From Pseudomonas frederiksbergensis (GTDB taxonomy: Bacteria > Pseudomonadota > Gammaproteobacteria > Pseudomonadales > Pseudomonadaceae), in NCBI RefSeq assembly GCF_003732705.1, contig NZ_MOBR01000015.1, forward strand, positions 62,001 through 126,000: a stretch of 64,000 bases of DNA. The letters run 5' to 3'. How positions within the stretch are numbered: position 1 is the first letter of the stretch; every line of letters starts with the position of its first letter. The position numbers and the translations under genes were made by a program. Of the stretch, positions 8,278-15,746 are shown piece by piece. A model generated the notes under the pieces. The model searched no databases and was not told the DNA's origin. It saw nothing but the letters and a program-made list of their open reading frames with translations.

Positions 8278-10272
8278 CTAGACGGTTATGCGCCAAATCC
8301 CGAACGGCTGATGGGCCGGGTCGATTCGCATGAATTGGTACTTGCCGTACCACGTCCAGCGATGGCCGCTCATCAAGTCTTCGCCCTGGGTGTGGGCGTC
8401 GTCGGGCAGGCCCATTTCCCACAGCGGCAATTCGAAATTCGCTTCCTGGACGTTATGCGGATCCAGGCTGACGGCCACCAGAATGAAGTTGCTGCCGTCG
8501 GCGCTGCGTTTGCCGAAATACAGGATGTTGTCGTTCCAGGCGTTGTAGATCTTCAGCCCCAAATGCGTGTGCAACGCCGGGTTCTGGCGGCGGATGCGGT
8601 TGAGCTGGGCGATCTCGGCAATGATGTTGCCCGACGCATTGAAGTCTCGCGGGCGGATCTCGTACTTCTCGGAGTTGAGGTATTCCTCCTTGCCCGGGAT
8701 CGGCGCGGCTTCGCACAACTCAAAGCCCGAATACATGCCCCACAAGCCAGAGCCCATGGTCGCCAACGCCGCGCGAATCAGAAAACCCGCGCGCCCGGAC
8801 TCATGCAAAAACGCCGGGTTGATGTCCGGGGTATTCACAAAGAAGTTCGGCCGGAAGCATTCACTCCAGGGCGACTCATTGAGTTCACTGAAATAGGTCG
8901 ACAATTCGTACTTGGTATTGCGCCAGGTGAAGTAGGTGTAGCTCTGGGAGTAACCGACCTTGCCCAGGCGCGCCATCATCGCCGGGGTGGTAAAGGCTTC
9001 GGCGAGGAAGATCACTTCCGGGTGCAACGCTCGCACGTCGGCGATCAGCCATTGCCAGAACGGCAGCGGCTTGGTGTGCGGGTTGTCGACGCGAAAGATC
9101 TTCACGCCCTCCTCGACCCAACCGACCACGATGTCACGCAATTCAACCCAGAGGCTGGGGATCGCGTCGGCGGCGTAGAAATCGACGTTGACGATGTCCT
9201 GGTATTTCTTCGGCGGGTTCTCGGCGTATTTGATCGTGCCGTCGGGGCGCCAGTTGAACCAGCCCGGATGCTGCTCCAGCCACGGGTGATCCTGGGAACA
9301 CTGGATGGCGAAGTCGAGGGCGATTTCCAGCCCATGGTCCGCTGCCGCCACCACCAGTCTGCGGAAGTCTTCGCGCGTACCGAGTTCGGAGTGAATCGCC
9401 TCATGCCCGCCCTCGGCGCTGCCGATGGCGTACGGGCTGCCCGGATCATTGGGGCCGGCGGTCAGGGAGTTATTCGGGCCTTTGCGATAGCTGCGGCCGA
9501 TCGGGTGGATCGGCGGGAAGTACAGCACGTCGAAACCCATGTCCTGGATCATCGGCAGCCGCGAGTGCACATCGTTGAACGTGCCGTGGCGCGCGGGATC
9601 GTCGGTGATCGAGCGTGGAAACAGCTCGTACCAACTGGCAAATTGGGCGATCTCTCGCTCCACATCCAGCGGGAATTCCTGGCTGAGGCTCAGGTAGGCG
9701 CGATGATCGGCCTGGGCCATCAGATCGGCGCTACGCTGGTGCAGAAATAGCGCGACCTGCTCGGCTTCGAGCAGCCCGGACAATTCATGGTGCAGCCCGG
9801 CCAGTTGCTCGCTGAGTTGTCCTTCGCTACGTTCGGCGGCTTGCTGGACCAGCGTCCGGCCTTCCTGCAACTCCAGGCTCACCGGCACGCGCGCCGTGTG
9901 TTTCTTTTCCAGTTCATAACAGAAGCTGGCGAACTGATCGATCCAGGCTTCGATGCAAAACACATGGCGGCCCTGGCGCTCAACGCGAAACCGGCCTTGC
10001 CAGCCGTTGTTGCCCAGCTCATGCATGGTTTCGCTGTGCCAGGACTCTTCGCCCTCGCCGCGCCAACGGATGCGTACGGCCATTTTGTCGTGGCCATCGG
10101 CAAACACTTTGCCGGTGACCAGCACCTCCTGCCCCACCACGGCTTTGACGGCAAACAGCCCGCCATCGAGGGTCGGCATGACGCTTTCAATGGCGATGCG
10201 CGGCAGCAATAACGCCTGCGACAGCGGCATATGCGGGTTGTAACTGAGTTCGGTCGGTTTTTCAGCGATCAT
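8278..10272 (-). CDS. glgE: Maltosyltransferase GlgE (alpha-1,4-glucan:maltose-1-P)
   Basis: 664 residues. GlgE extends alpha-1,4-glucans with maltosyl units from maltose-1-phosphate. Visible marks are FRVDNPHTKPLPFW (nucleophile Asp near residue 396) and IFLAEAFTTPAMM (general acid Glu), typical of GH13_3. The start at 10272 follows AAAGGAG; the longer upstream reading lacks such a site. The neighbours supply the donor (TreS-Mak) and branching (GlgB), so the three genes form the complete GlgE pathway. An AlgU-type promoter lies about 90 bases upstream, in line with a role in osmotic or desiccation stress. Confidence 0.97.
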   Translation of the reverse strand: MIAEKPTELSYNPHMPLSQALLLPRIAIESVMPTLDGGLFAVKAVVGQEVLVTGKVFADGHDKMAVRIRWRGEGEESWHSETMHELGNNGWQGRFRVERQGRHVFCIEAWIDQFASFCYELEKKHTARVPVSLELQEGRTLVQQAAERSEGQLSEQLAGLHHELSGLLEAEQVALFLHQRSADLMAQADHRAYLSLSQEFPLDVEREIAQFASWYELFPRSITDDPARHGTFNDVHSRLPMIQDMGFDVLYFPPIHPIGRSYRKGPNNSLTAGPNDPGSPYAIGSAEGGHEAIHSELGTREDFRRLVVAAADHGLEIALDFAIQCSQDHPWLEQHPGWFNWRPDGTIKYAENPPKKYQDIVNVDFYAADAIPSLWVELRDIVVGWVEEGVKIFRVDNPHTKPLPFWQWLIADVRALHPEVIFLAEAFTTPAMMARLGKVGYSQSYTYFTWRNTKYELSTYFSELNESPWSECFRPNFFVNTPDINPAFLHESGRAGFLIRAALATMGSGLWGMYSGFELCEAAPIPGKEEYLNSEKYEIRPRDFNASGNIIAEIAQLNRIRRQNPALHTHLGLKIYNAWNDNILYFGKRSADGSNFILVAVSLDPHNVQEANFELPLWEMGLPDDAHTQGEDLMSGHRWTWYGKYQFMRIDPAHQPFGIWRITV

Positions 10273-10361
10273 CGAGCATCTCTCCTTTACGCCCCAAGGA
10301 CGCTCTTGTGCCTGATATTCATCCACATGGGGCGATCCGCCCGGAATGAACTCACTTAGGT

Positions 10362-10389
10362 TCCGAGCGACAGGCGCCGGTAAAAGTTC
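10362..10389 (-). promoter_or_regulatory. Candidate AlgU (RpoE-type) promoter of glgE
   Basis: On the minus strand GAACTT is followed by a 17-base spacer and TCGGA, against the known AlgU consensus GAACTT-N16/17-TCTGA (one mismatch in the -10). It lies about 90 bases before the glgE start. This is a pattern match only; no transcription data support it. Confidence 0.5.
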
Positions 10390-10488
10390 ACGGGGATTTG
10401 CCAGAGTGTTGGTGGGAATCAAATCCTCTGCGCGGTGGTCAACAAACTTAAGCACGAGTTACGCCATGTGCCACAAGGAGGCTTCACG

Positions 10489-10656
10489 ATGAGCATACCG
10501 ATCCCCGCTGAAACGCCAGATCCGAACATCGACAACCCGACCATTCCGCCCACCGAGCCGGAACCGGTGCCCGAGCAAGAGCCACCGGGCACCACCCCGC
10601 CACCTCGGGAAGACCCGCCGGACACCATACCACCGGTGATCGTCAGTCCCGAGTAG
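10489..10656 (+). CDS. Small proline-rich acidic protein
   Basis: 55 residues, about one third proline, with many Glu and Asp and alternating P-E-P type runs (PTEPEPVPEQEPPG). No signal peptide or membrane segment. ACAAGGAGG just before the ATG at 10489 is a very strong ribosome site and decides the start against an upstream in-frame codon at 10435. Divergent from glgE, sharing its upstream region. The chain should be disordered. Function unknown; the strong ribosome site argues that it is really made. Confidence 0.7.
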   Translation: MSIPIPAETPDPNIDNPTIPPTEPEPVPEQEPPGTTPPPREDPPDTIPPVIVSPE

Positions 10657-10660
10657 CGGT

Positions 10661-10765
10661 GATCGTTCCCATGCTCCGCGTGGGAATGCAGCCCGGGACG
10701 CTCTGCGTCCCAGTGGAACGCGGAGCGTCCCTTGAGGCATTCCCACGCAGAGCGTGGGAACGATC
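10661..10765. repeat. 105-bp palindromic repeat, copy 3
   Basis: Begins GATCGTTCCCATGCTCCGCG. Lies between the convergent ends of the proline-rich gene and the MgtC-like gene, touching the latter's stop codon. Confidence 0.9.
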
Positions 10766-11272
10766 TTACGGTTCGCGGTTGTTATTCTTGTCGAGCATCC
10801 GCACCACCATCGGCATCACGCTGAATATCGCCAATGCCAGCAACGTACTGAGCACCGCTGTCGCTTCGCGGCCCAACCCGGCCGATACGCCAATGGCCGC
10901 GGTCATCCACAACCCGGCGGCGGTGGTCAGGCCTTTTACATGACCCTCATCGCCCTCGGTGTTTTTCAGAATCGTCCCGGCGCCAAGGAAACCAATCCCG
11001 GCGATCACCCCTTGCACCACCCGGCTCATGGCATCGGCCTGGGAGCCGGACATCTGCGGCACCAGCACGAACAGCGCCGCCCCCAACGCTACCAACATAT
11101 GCGTGCGCACCCCGGCAGCCTTGCCCTTGTGCTCGCGCTCGAAACCGAGAATGCCCCCCAGCACCGCGGCCATCAGCAGGCGCACGGTAATGCGTGTCAA
11201 TTGTGAAGCGTCGCCAACGTCGGCGAACTCTGCTTGCAACGTCACCCAAACCTCATGCCACCAGGCGTTCAT
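10766..11272 (-). CDS. MgtC/SapB-family inner-membrane protein
   Basis: 168 residues with four to five hydrophobic segments. The family signature is clear: LGGILGFEREHKGKAAGVRT followed by THMLVALGAALF and GVIAGIGFLGAGTILK. Members sit in the inner membrane and help bacteria grow at low magnesium or in hosts, in some cases by acting on the F1Fo ATPase. This copy has only the membrane domain and lacks the cytoplasmic ACT-like tail of Salmonella MgtC, so it is nearer to SapB/YhiD types. The start at 11272 follows AAAGGA. No Mg riboswitch-like leader was recognised. Confidence 0.9.
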   Translation of the reverse strand: MNAWWHEVWVTLQAEFADVGDASQLTRITVRLLMAAVLGGILGFEREHKGKAAGVRTHMLVALGAALFVLVPQMSGSQADAMSRVVQGVIAGIGFLGAGTILKNTEGDEGHVKGLTTAAGLWMTAAIGVSAGLGREATAVLSTLLALAIFSVMPMVVRMLDKNNNREP

Positions 11273-11394
11273 GGCGCAGTCCTTTGTATGAATCGATAGA
11301 AGGTGGACCGCGCCGACCATTAATCGGTTGCACAGAACGATAGCCAGCCCTGGCGACCTAACGTTTTAGTCTCCGCTGAAAAAAGGACAATCCC

Positions 11395-11628
11395 ATGACC
11401 GTGCGCATCGAAAACCAGACCTGCTTTTTCATCACCGAAAACGGCGAAGAAATTCGCCTCTGCCCCGACGTCACCATCATCACCGACTCGGAAAAAGCCA
11501 TGTCGGCGGTGGAGATCAACGGCCAGCGCGTCTACATCACCGAAGCAGAAGCCGACGCATTGACCGTAGCAGGTGCCGTGGACGGTCGTAAGCATTTGAA
11601 GGCCACGGACAGTGATTCGGTGATTTGA
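11395..11628 (+). CDS. Small DUF3203-type protein
   Basis: 77 residues, predicted cytoplasmic, no membrane segment. Sequence features (MTVRIENQTCFFITENGEEI, then ITEAEADALTVAGAVDGR) match my memory of the Pseudomonas DUF3203 family, whose function is unknown. AAAAGGA lies 8 bases before the ATG. A perfect 9-bp hairpin follows about 25 bases after the stop, which suggests a monocistronic unit. Confidence 0.75.
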   Translation: MTVRIENQTCFFITENGEEIRLCPDVTIITDSEKAMSAVEINGQRVYITEAEADALTVAGAVDGRKHLKATDSDSVI

Positions 11629-11651
11629 CTGACCCGGATCAACAACGCATG

Positions 11652-11674
11652 CAGGCGCCTGGGATAGGCGCCTG
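11652..11674 (+). terminator. Hairpin after the DUF3203 gene
   Basis: CAGGCGCCT, loop GGGAT, AGGCGCCTG: a perfect 9-bp stem. No T-run follows, so it may be a weak or factor-dependent terminator, or only an RNA 3'-end stabiliser. Confidence 0.4.
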
Positions 11675-11726
11675 TGCCCTGCGTTCGCAGGTGTAACAAG
11701 TTGTCGCAGGCACTCGCCGCGAAACC

Positions 11727-11763
11727 ATCTGATCCGCTTTTTATTGCAATACCTGAGTCTGTT
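11727..11763 (+). promoter_or_regulatory. Bipartite promoter element, ccoG copy
   Basis: ATCTGATCCGC, 14 bases, CCTGAGTCTGTT. Exactly the same two blocks with the same spacing occur before the ccoN4-like gene at 51716-51752. The half-sites TCTGAT and TCTGTT form a direct repeat 30 bp apart, about three helical turns, as expected for a MocR-type dimer. It ends 60 bases before the ccoG start. Confidence 0.75.
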
Positions 11764-11823
11764 ATGCAAACAGATCGACGCTCATAGTGCCCCGGCCTGA
11801 TGGAGGCTGATGAGCGAACGACC

Positions 11824-13236
11824 ATGAGCGAGAGAATCCCCGTCCGAACCGTTGAAACCTATGAACCTTCACGCCCGAAGATGAAGGTCAAATCCAGCGA
11901 TAACCTGATCCACACCCGCAGCTTCACCGGCCTGTACCGCACCTTGCGCATGAGCGGCGCCGGTTTTCTGTTCCTCGCTTTCTTCGGCACGGTATGGCTG
12001 AACTGGGGCGGTCGCCAAGCGGTGCTGTGGGACCTGTCCGAAAGCAAATTCCACATTTTTGGCGCGACCTTCTGGCCGCAGGATTTCATCCTGCTCTCGG
12101 CGTTGCTGATCATTGCTGCGTTCGGCCTGTTTGCGATCACGGTGTTCGCCGGCCGGGTCTGGTGCGGTTACACCTGCCCGCAAAGCTCCTGGACCTGGAT
12201 CTTCATGTGGTGCGAGAAAATCACCGAAGGCGAGCGCAACCAGCGGATCAAGCTGCAAGCCGCGCCGTGGAGCGTGAACAAACTGCTGCGGCGCTCGGCC
12301 AAGCACACGCTATGGCTGGGTATCAGCCTGCTCACCGGCCTGACCTTTGTTGGCTACTTCACGCCGATCCGGCCGTTGGCCGAAGAACTGCTGACCCTGC
12401 AAATGGCCGGCGTCAGTCTGTTCTGGGTGATCTTCTTCACTGGCGCCACCTACATCAATGCCGGTTGGCTGCGTGAAGCGGTGTGCATGCACATGTGCCC
12501 GTATGCGCGGTTCCAGAGCGTGATGTTCGACAAGGACACCCTGACCATTTCCTACGACGTGGCACGCGGCGAAAACCGTGGCCCGCGCAAGCGCGAAGTG
12601 AAACCGGCCGATGTCGGCCTCGGTGATTGCATCGACTGCCAGGTCTGCGTGCAGGTCTGCCCCACCGGCATCGACATCCGCGACGGTTTGCAAATGGAAT
12701 GCATCGGCTGCGCGGCGTGCATCGACGCCTGCGATTCGATCATGGACAAAATGGGCTACGCTCGCGGGCTGATCAGTTACACCTCCGAGCATGAGTTGCA
12801 GGGCGGCAAGACCCACCTGCTGCGGCCACGGTTGATTGGCTACACGGCGGTGCTGCTGATCATGATTGGCGCACTGGCCCTGGCGCTGGTGGAACGGCCG
12901 ATGGTGTCCCTGGACGTCACCAAGGACCGTGGCATGTACCGTGAAAACAGCGAAGGTCTGATCGAGAACATCTACAGCCTGAAAGTCATCAACAAAACCC
13001 AGCAGCGTCAGGATTACCGCCTGAGCCTGGTGGATGGCGAGGGCTTCCAGTTGCAAGGCAAGACGGAGTTGAGCCTGGCGCCGGGTGAGATTGTCGACGT
13101 GCCGGTGTCGGTGGCGATGACCACGGAACGGCCGAGCAGCAGCTCCCAGACCATCAGTTTCAAGATTGTCGACAGCGATGAACCGGAGATCTACAGCGTG
13201 GCCCAGAGCCGGTTTGTTGCGCCGATGAATCGCTGA
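11824..13236 (+). CDS. ccoG: CcoG-type cytochrome oxidase assembly protein (paralog)
   Basis: 470 residues. CcoG/FixG proteins are membrane ferredoxin-like proteins thought to reduce copper(II) for cbb3 oxidase assembly. Several N-terminal membrane segments include WCGYTCPQSSW; then comes a double 4Fe-4S cluster region (CIDCQVCVQVCP and CIGCAACIDAC) and a C-terminal Ig-like periplasmic domain. The start at 11824 matches the family N-terminus; an alternative ATG at 11800 would add 8 residues. The gene sits before a MocR regulator, as PA4131 sits beside PA4132 in P. aeruginosa, so it is probably the accessory copy serving the orphan CcoN4 subunit and not the one in the main cco operon. Confidence 0.93.
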   Translation: MSERIPVRTVETYEPSRPKMKVKSSDNLIHTRSFTGLYRTLRMSGAGFLFLAFFGTVWLNWGGRQAVLWDLSESKFHIFGATFWPQDFILLSALLIIAAFGLFAITVFAGRVWCGYTCPQSSWTWIFMWCEKITEGERNQRIKLQAAPWSVNKLLRRSAKHTLWLGISLLTGLTFVGYFTPIRPLAEELLTLQMAGVSLFWVIFFTGATYINAGWLREAVCMHMCPYARFQSVMFDKDTLTISYDVARGENRGPRKREVKPADVGLGDCIDCQVCVQVCPTGIDIRDGLQMECIGCAACIDACDSIMDKMGYARGLISYTSEHELQGGKTHLLRPRLIGYTAVLLIMIGALALALVERPMVSLDVTKDRGMYRENSEGLIENIYSLKVINKTQQRQDYRLSLVDGEGFQLQGKTELSLAPGEIVDVPVSVAMTTERPSSSSQTISFKIVDSDEPEIYSVAQSRFVAPMNR

Positions 13237-13259
13237 TCCCTTAGACTGCGGTGCGGCCA

Positions 13260-13322
13260 TTCGCGGGCAAGCCTCGCTCCTACAGACACCTGCGTACTGT
13301 AGGAGCGAGGCTTGCCCGCGAA
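13260..13322. repeat. REPIN, GTAGGAGCGAGGCTTGCC type
   Basis: Two facing REP arms (13260-13285 and 13298-13322) with a short 12-base loop. It lies between the ccoG paralog and the MocR gene, inside a possible operon. Confidence 0.9.
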
Positions 13323-13367
13323 GAAGTCACCGCCGATTTCCCTGACTGACACCAACCCAGGCATTCG

Positions 13368-14777
13368 ATGAAACGCTACGAAAAATTCGCCGATGACATC
13401 GCTGAACTGATCCGCTCCGGGGTCCTTGGCCCCGGCCAGCGCGTACCGTCGGTGCGCTACGCCAGCCAGACCTACGGGGTCAGCCCGTCCACGGTATTCC
13501 AGGCGTATTACCTGCTGGAACGTCGCGGCCTGATCCGCGCCCGGCCGCGTTCCGGTTACTTCGTCAACACCCACGCCCCGAGCCCGTTCTCGGAGCCCGT
13601 GATCAGCAACCAGGTCAACGAATCCACCGAAGTCGATGTCAGCGAACTGGTTTTTTCCGTCCTCGACTCGATCAAGGACCCCAACACCGTGCCGTTCGGC
13701 TCGGCCTTCCCCAGCCCGACCCTGTTCCCGCTGCAACGCCTGTCCCGCTCCCTGGCCAGTGCCGCCCGGGAGATGGACCCGCGCATGGTCGTCACCGACA
13801 TGTCGCCGGGCAACCCGCAGCTGCGTCGGCAAATCGCCCTGCGCTACATGGTCGGCGGGCTGATGCTGCCGATGGAAGAACTGCTGATCACCAACGGTGC
13901 CCTCGAAGCGCTGAACCTGTGCCTGCAAGCCGTCACCGAACCCGGTGACCTGGTGGCCATCGAAGCCCCGGCGTTCTACGCCAGCCTGCAAGTGCTGGAA
14001 CGCTTGAAGCTCAAAGCGGTGGAAATCCCGGTGCATCCACGGGACGGCATCGACCTCGGCGTGTTGGCACAAACCCTGGAACGGTATCCAATCAAGGCCT
14101 GCTGGTGCATGACCAGTTTTCAGAACCCGATGGGCGCGACCATGCCCGAGGCAAAGAAACAGGAATTGGTGGAATTGTTGCGCAGCCACCAGGTGCCACT
14201 GATCGAGGACGACGTCTACGCCGAACTCTATTACGGCCAGCAAGCGCCGAAACCGGCCAAGGCATTTGATACCGAAGGCCTGGTGATGCATTGCGGTTCG
14301 TTCGCCAAGAGCCTGGCCCCCGGCTATCGCATTGGCTGGGTCGCCGCCGGGCGTTATGCGCAGAAAATCGAACGCCTGAAGCTTATGACCTCACTTTGCG
14401 CCTCGATGCCGGCCCAGGCCGCGATTGCCGACTACCTGCAACACGGCGGCTATGACCGCCACCTGCGCAAACTGCGCTACGCCCTGGAAGAACAGCAAAG
14501 CGCCATGCTTGCCGCCATCGCCCGCTACTTCCCTGCGCAGACCCGCGTCAGCCAACCGGCCGGCGGCTACTTCCTGTGGCTGGAACTGCCACCGCAGATG
14601 GATTCGTTGAAGTTGTTCCAGATGGCCCTGGCCCAAGGCATCAGCATCGCGCCGGGGCCGATCTTTTCACCGACCCAGCGCTTCAGGAATTGCATTCGCT
14701 TGAACTATGGCAGCCCGTGGAATGAAGCGGCGGAGAAGGCGATGGAGACGTTGGGGCGGATCGTCAGGTCGTTCTGA
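13368..14777 (+). CDS. MocR-family (GntR/aminotransferase-like) regulator, MpaR-like
   Basis: 469 residues. Residues 1-75 form a GntR winged helix (PGQRVPSVRYASQTYGVSPS); the rest is a fold-type I aminotransferase-like domain with the PLP lysine in SFAKSLAPGYRIGW (near residue 314), preceded by DDVYAELYYG. MocR proteins sense PLP with an amine or amino acid and bind spaced direct repeats. Its place after ccoG corresponds to P. aeruginosa PA4132 (MpaR), reported to control the neighbouring cyanide-responsive genes. I infer it binds the bipartite element found at 11727, 51716 and 51651; this is untested. Confidence 0.9.
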   Translation: MKRYEKFADDIAELIRSGVLGPGQRVPSVRYASQTYGVSPSTVFQAYYLLERRGLIRARPRSGYFVNTHAPSPFSEPVISNQVNESTEVDVSELVFSVLDSIKDPNTVPFGSAFPSPTLFPLQRLSRSLASAAREMDPRMVVTDMSPGNPQLRRQIALRYMVGGLMLPMEELLITNGALEALNLCLQAVTEPGDLVAIEAPAFYASLQVLERLKLKAVEIPVHPRDGIDLGVLAQTLERYPIKACWCMTSFQNPMGATMPEAKKQELVELLRSHQVPLIEDDVYAELYYGQQAPKPAKAFDTEGLVMHCGSFAKSLAPGYRIGWVAAGRYAQKIERLKLMTSLCASMPAQAAIADYLQHGGYDRHLRKLRYALEEQQSAMLAAIARYFPAQTRVSQPAGGYFLWLELPPQMDSLKLFQMALAQGISIAPGPIFSPTQRFRNCIRLNYGSPWNEAAEKAMETLGRIVRSF

Positions 14778-14781
14778 CAGT

Positions 14782-14892
14782 GATCGTTCCCACGCTCCGC
14801 GTGGGAATGCAGCCACGGACGCTCCGCGTTCGGCTTCGGATGTGACGCAGAGCGTCACGGGATGCATTCCCACGCGGAGCGTGGGAACGATC
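14782..14892. repeat. 105-bp-type palindromic repeat, copy 4
   Basis: Begins GATCGTTCCCACGCTCCGCG, about 111 bp. Lies between the convergent ends of the MocR gene and the SDR gene, where it may serve as a bidirectional terminator. Confidence 0.9.
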
Positions 14893-14896
14893 AGGG

Positions 14897-15643
14897 TCAG
14901 CGCCCGCCCCCAAGATCAACGAAAGTCCCGGTCGCATACGAAGCCTTATCCGACAGCAACCACACAATCGCCTCCGCCACTTCATCCGGCCGGCCGCCAC
15001 GGGCCATCGGGATCGCCGATTCGAGCTTGCTGACCCGATCCGGATCACCGCTCAGCGCGTGGAAATCGGTGTAGATAAAACCGGGTCGCACGGCGTTGAC
15101 ACGAATCCCCTCGCCCGCCACTTCCTTCGACAGGCCGATGGTGAAGCTGTCCAGCGCGCCTTTTGACGCGGCGTAATCCACGTACTCGTTGGGCGAGCCC
15201 AGGCGCGAAGCGACCGAAGACACATTGACGATGCTGCCACCCTGCCCGCCATGTTTGGGCGACATGCGCAGGATCGCGTGCTTGGCGCAGAGAATCGGCG
15301 CCAGGACGTTGGTCTTGAGGATTTTGAGAATGCGGAATTCGGACATTTCGTCGACCCGGGACTTGTGCCCGACGGTGCCGGCGTTGTTCACCAGCGCCGT
15401 GACCCGTCCCAGCTCGGTGTCGACGCGGTGGAACATGGCGATCACTTCGTCTTCGATGCTGACATCGGCCCGCACTGCAATGGCTTGGGCGCCCAGTGCA
15501 CGGACTTGCTCCAGCACACTTTGCGCAGCCTGTTCGTCAGCCAGATAGTTGATACAGATCCGATAGCCCTGCTGGGCGGCTAACAACGCCGTGGCGGCGC
15601 CGATGCCACGGCTGCCCCCGGTGATGACGATGACTTTTTCCAT
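14897..15643 (-). CDS. Short-chain dehydrogenase/reductase (SDR)
   Basis: 248 residues, classical SDR. The nucleotide-binding TGGSRGIG lies at residues 8-15 and NNAG in the middle; the catalytic Ser and Tyr-x-x-x-Lys appear in VSSVASRLGSPNEYVDYAASK. The C-terminal ATGTFVDLGGGR is typical. An NADP(H)- or NAD(H)-dependent oxidoreductase; substrate not deducible. The start at 15643 follows a GGGGGA-like site; a longer reading from 15712 has no ribosome site. Nothing around it points to a pathway. Confidence 0.9.
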   Translation of the reverse strand: MEKVIVITGGSRGIGAATALLAAQQGYRICINYLADEQAAQSVLEQVRALGAQAIAVRADVSIEDEVIAMFHRVDTELGRVTALVNNAGTVGHKSRVDEMSEFRILKILKTNVLAPILCAKHAILRMSPKHGGQGGSIVNVSSVASRLGSPNEYVDYAASKGALDSFTIGLSKEVAGEGIRVNAVRPGFIYTDFHALSGDPDRVSKLESAIPMARGGRPDEVAEAIVWLLSDKASYATGTFVDLGGGR

Positions 15644-15746
15644 GCTGACGTTCCCCCGTTTCAAGCTTAAGCAGTCGGGGGCAAGAATAACCGCCATTGG
15701 CGGGTTTTGCATGGGCCTGCATCAATTGTCATGGCTGCTACAGGGG

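Noticed and set aside
5057..8281. A 1074-codon open frame on the plus strand opposite treS
   Set aside because: It is the antisense shadow of a confident GH13/maltokinase gene in high-GC DNA, has no ribosome site and has low-complexity His/Gln/Arg-rich composition.
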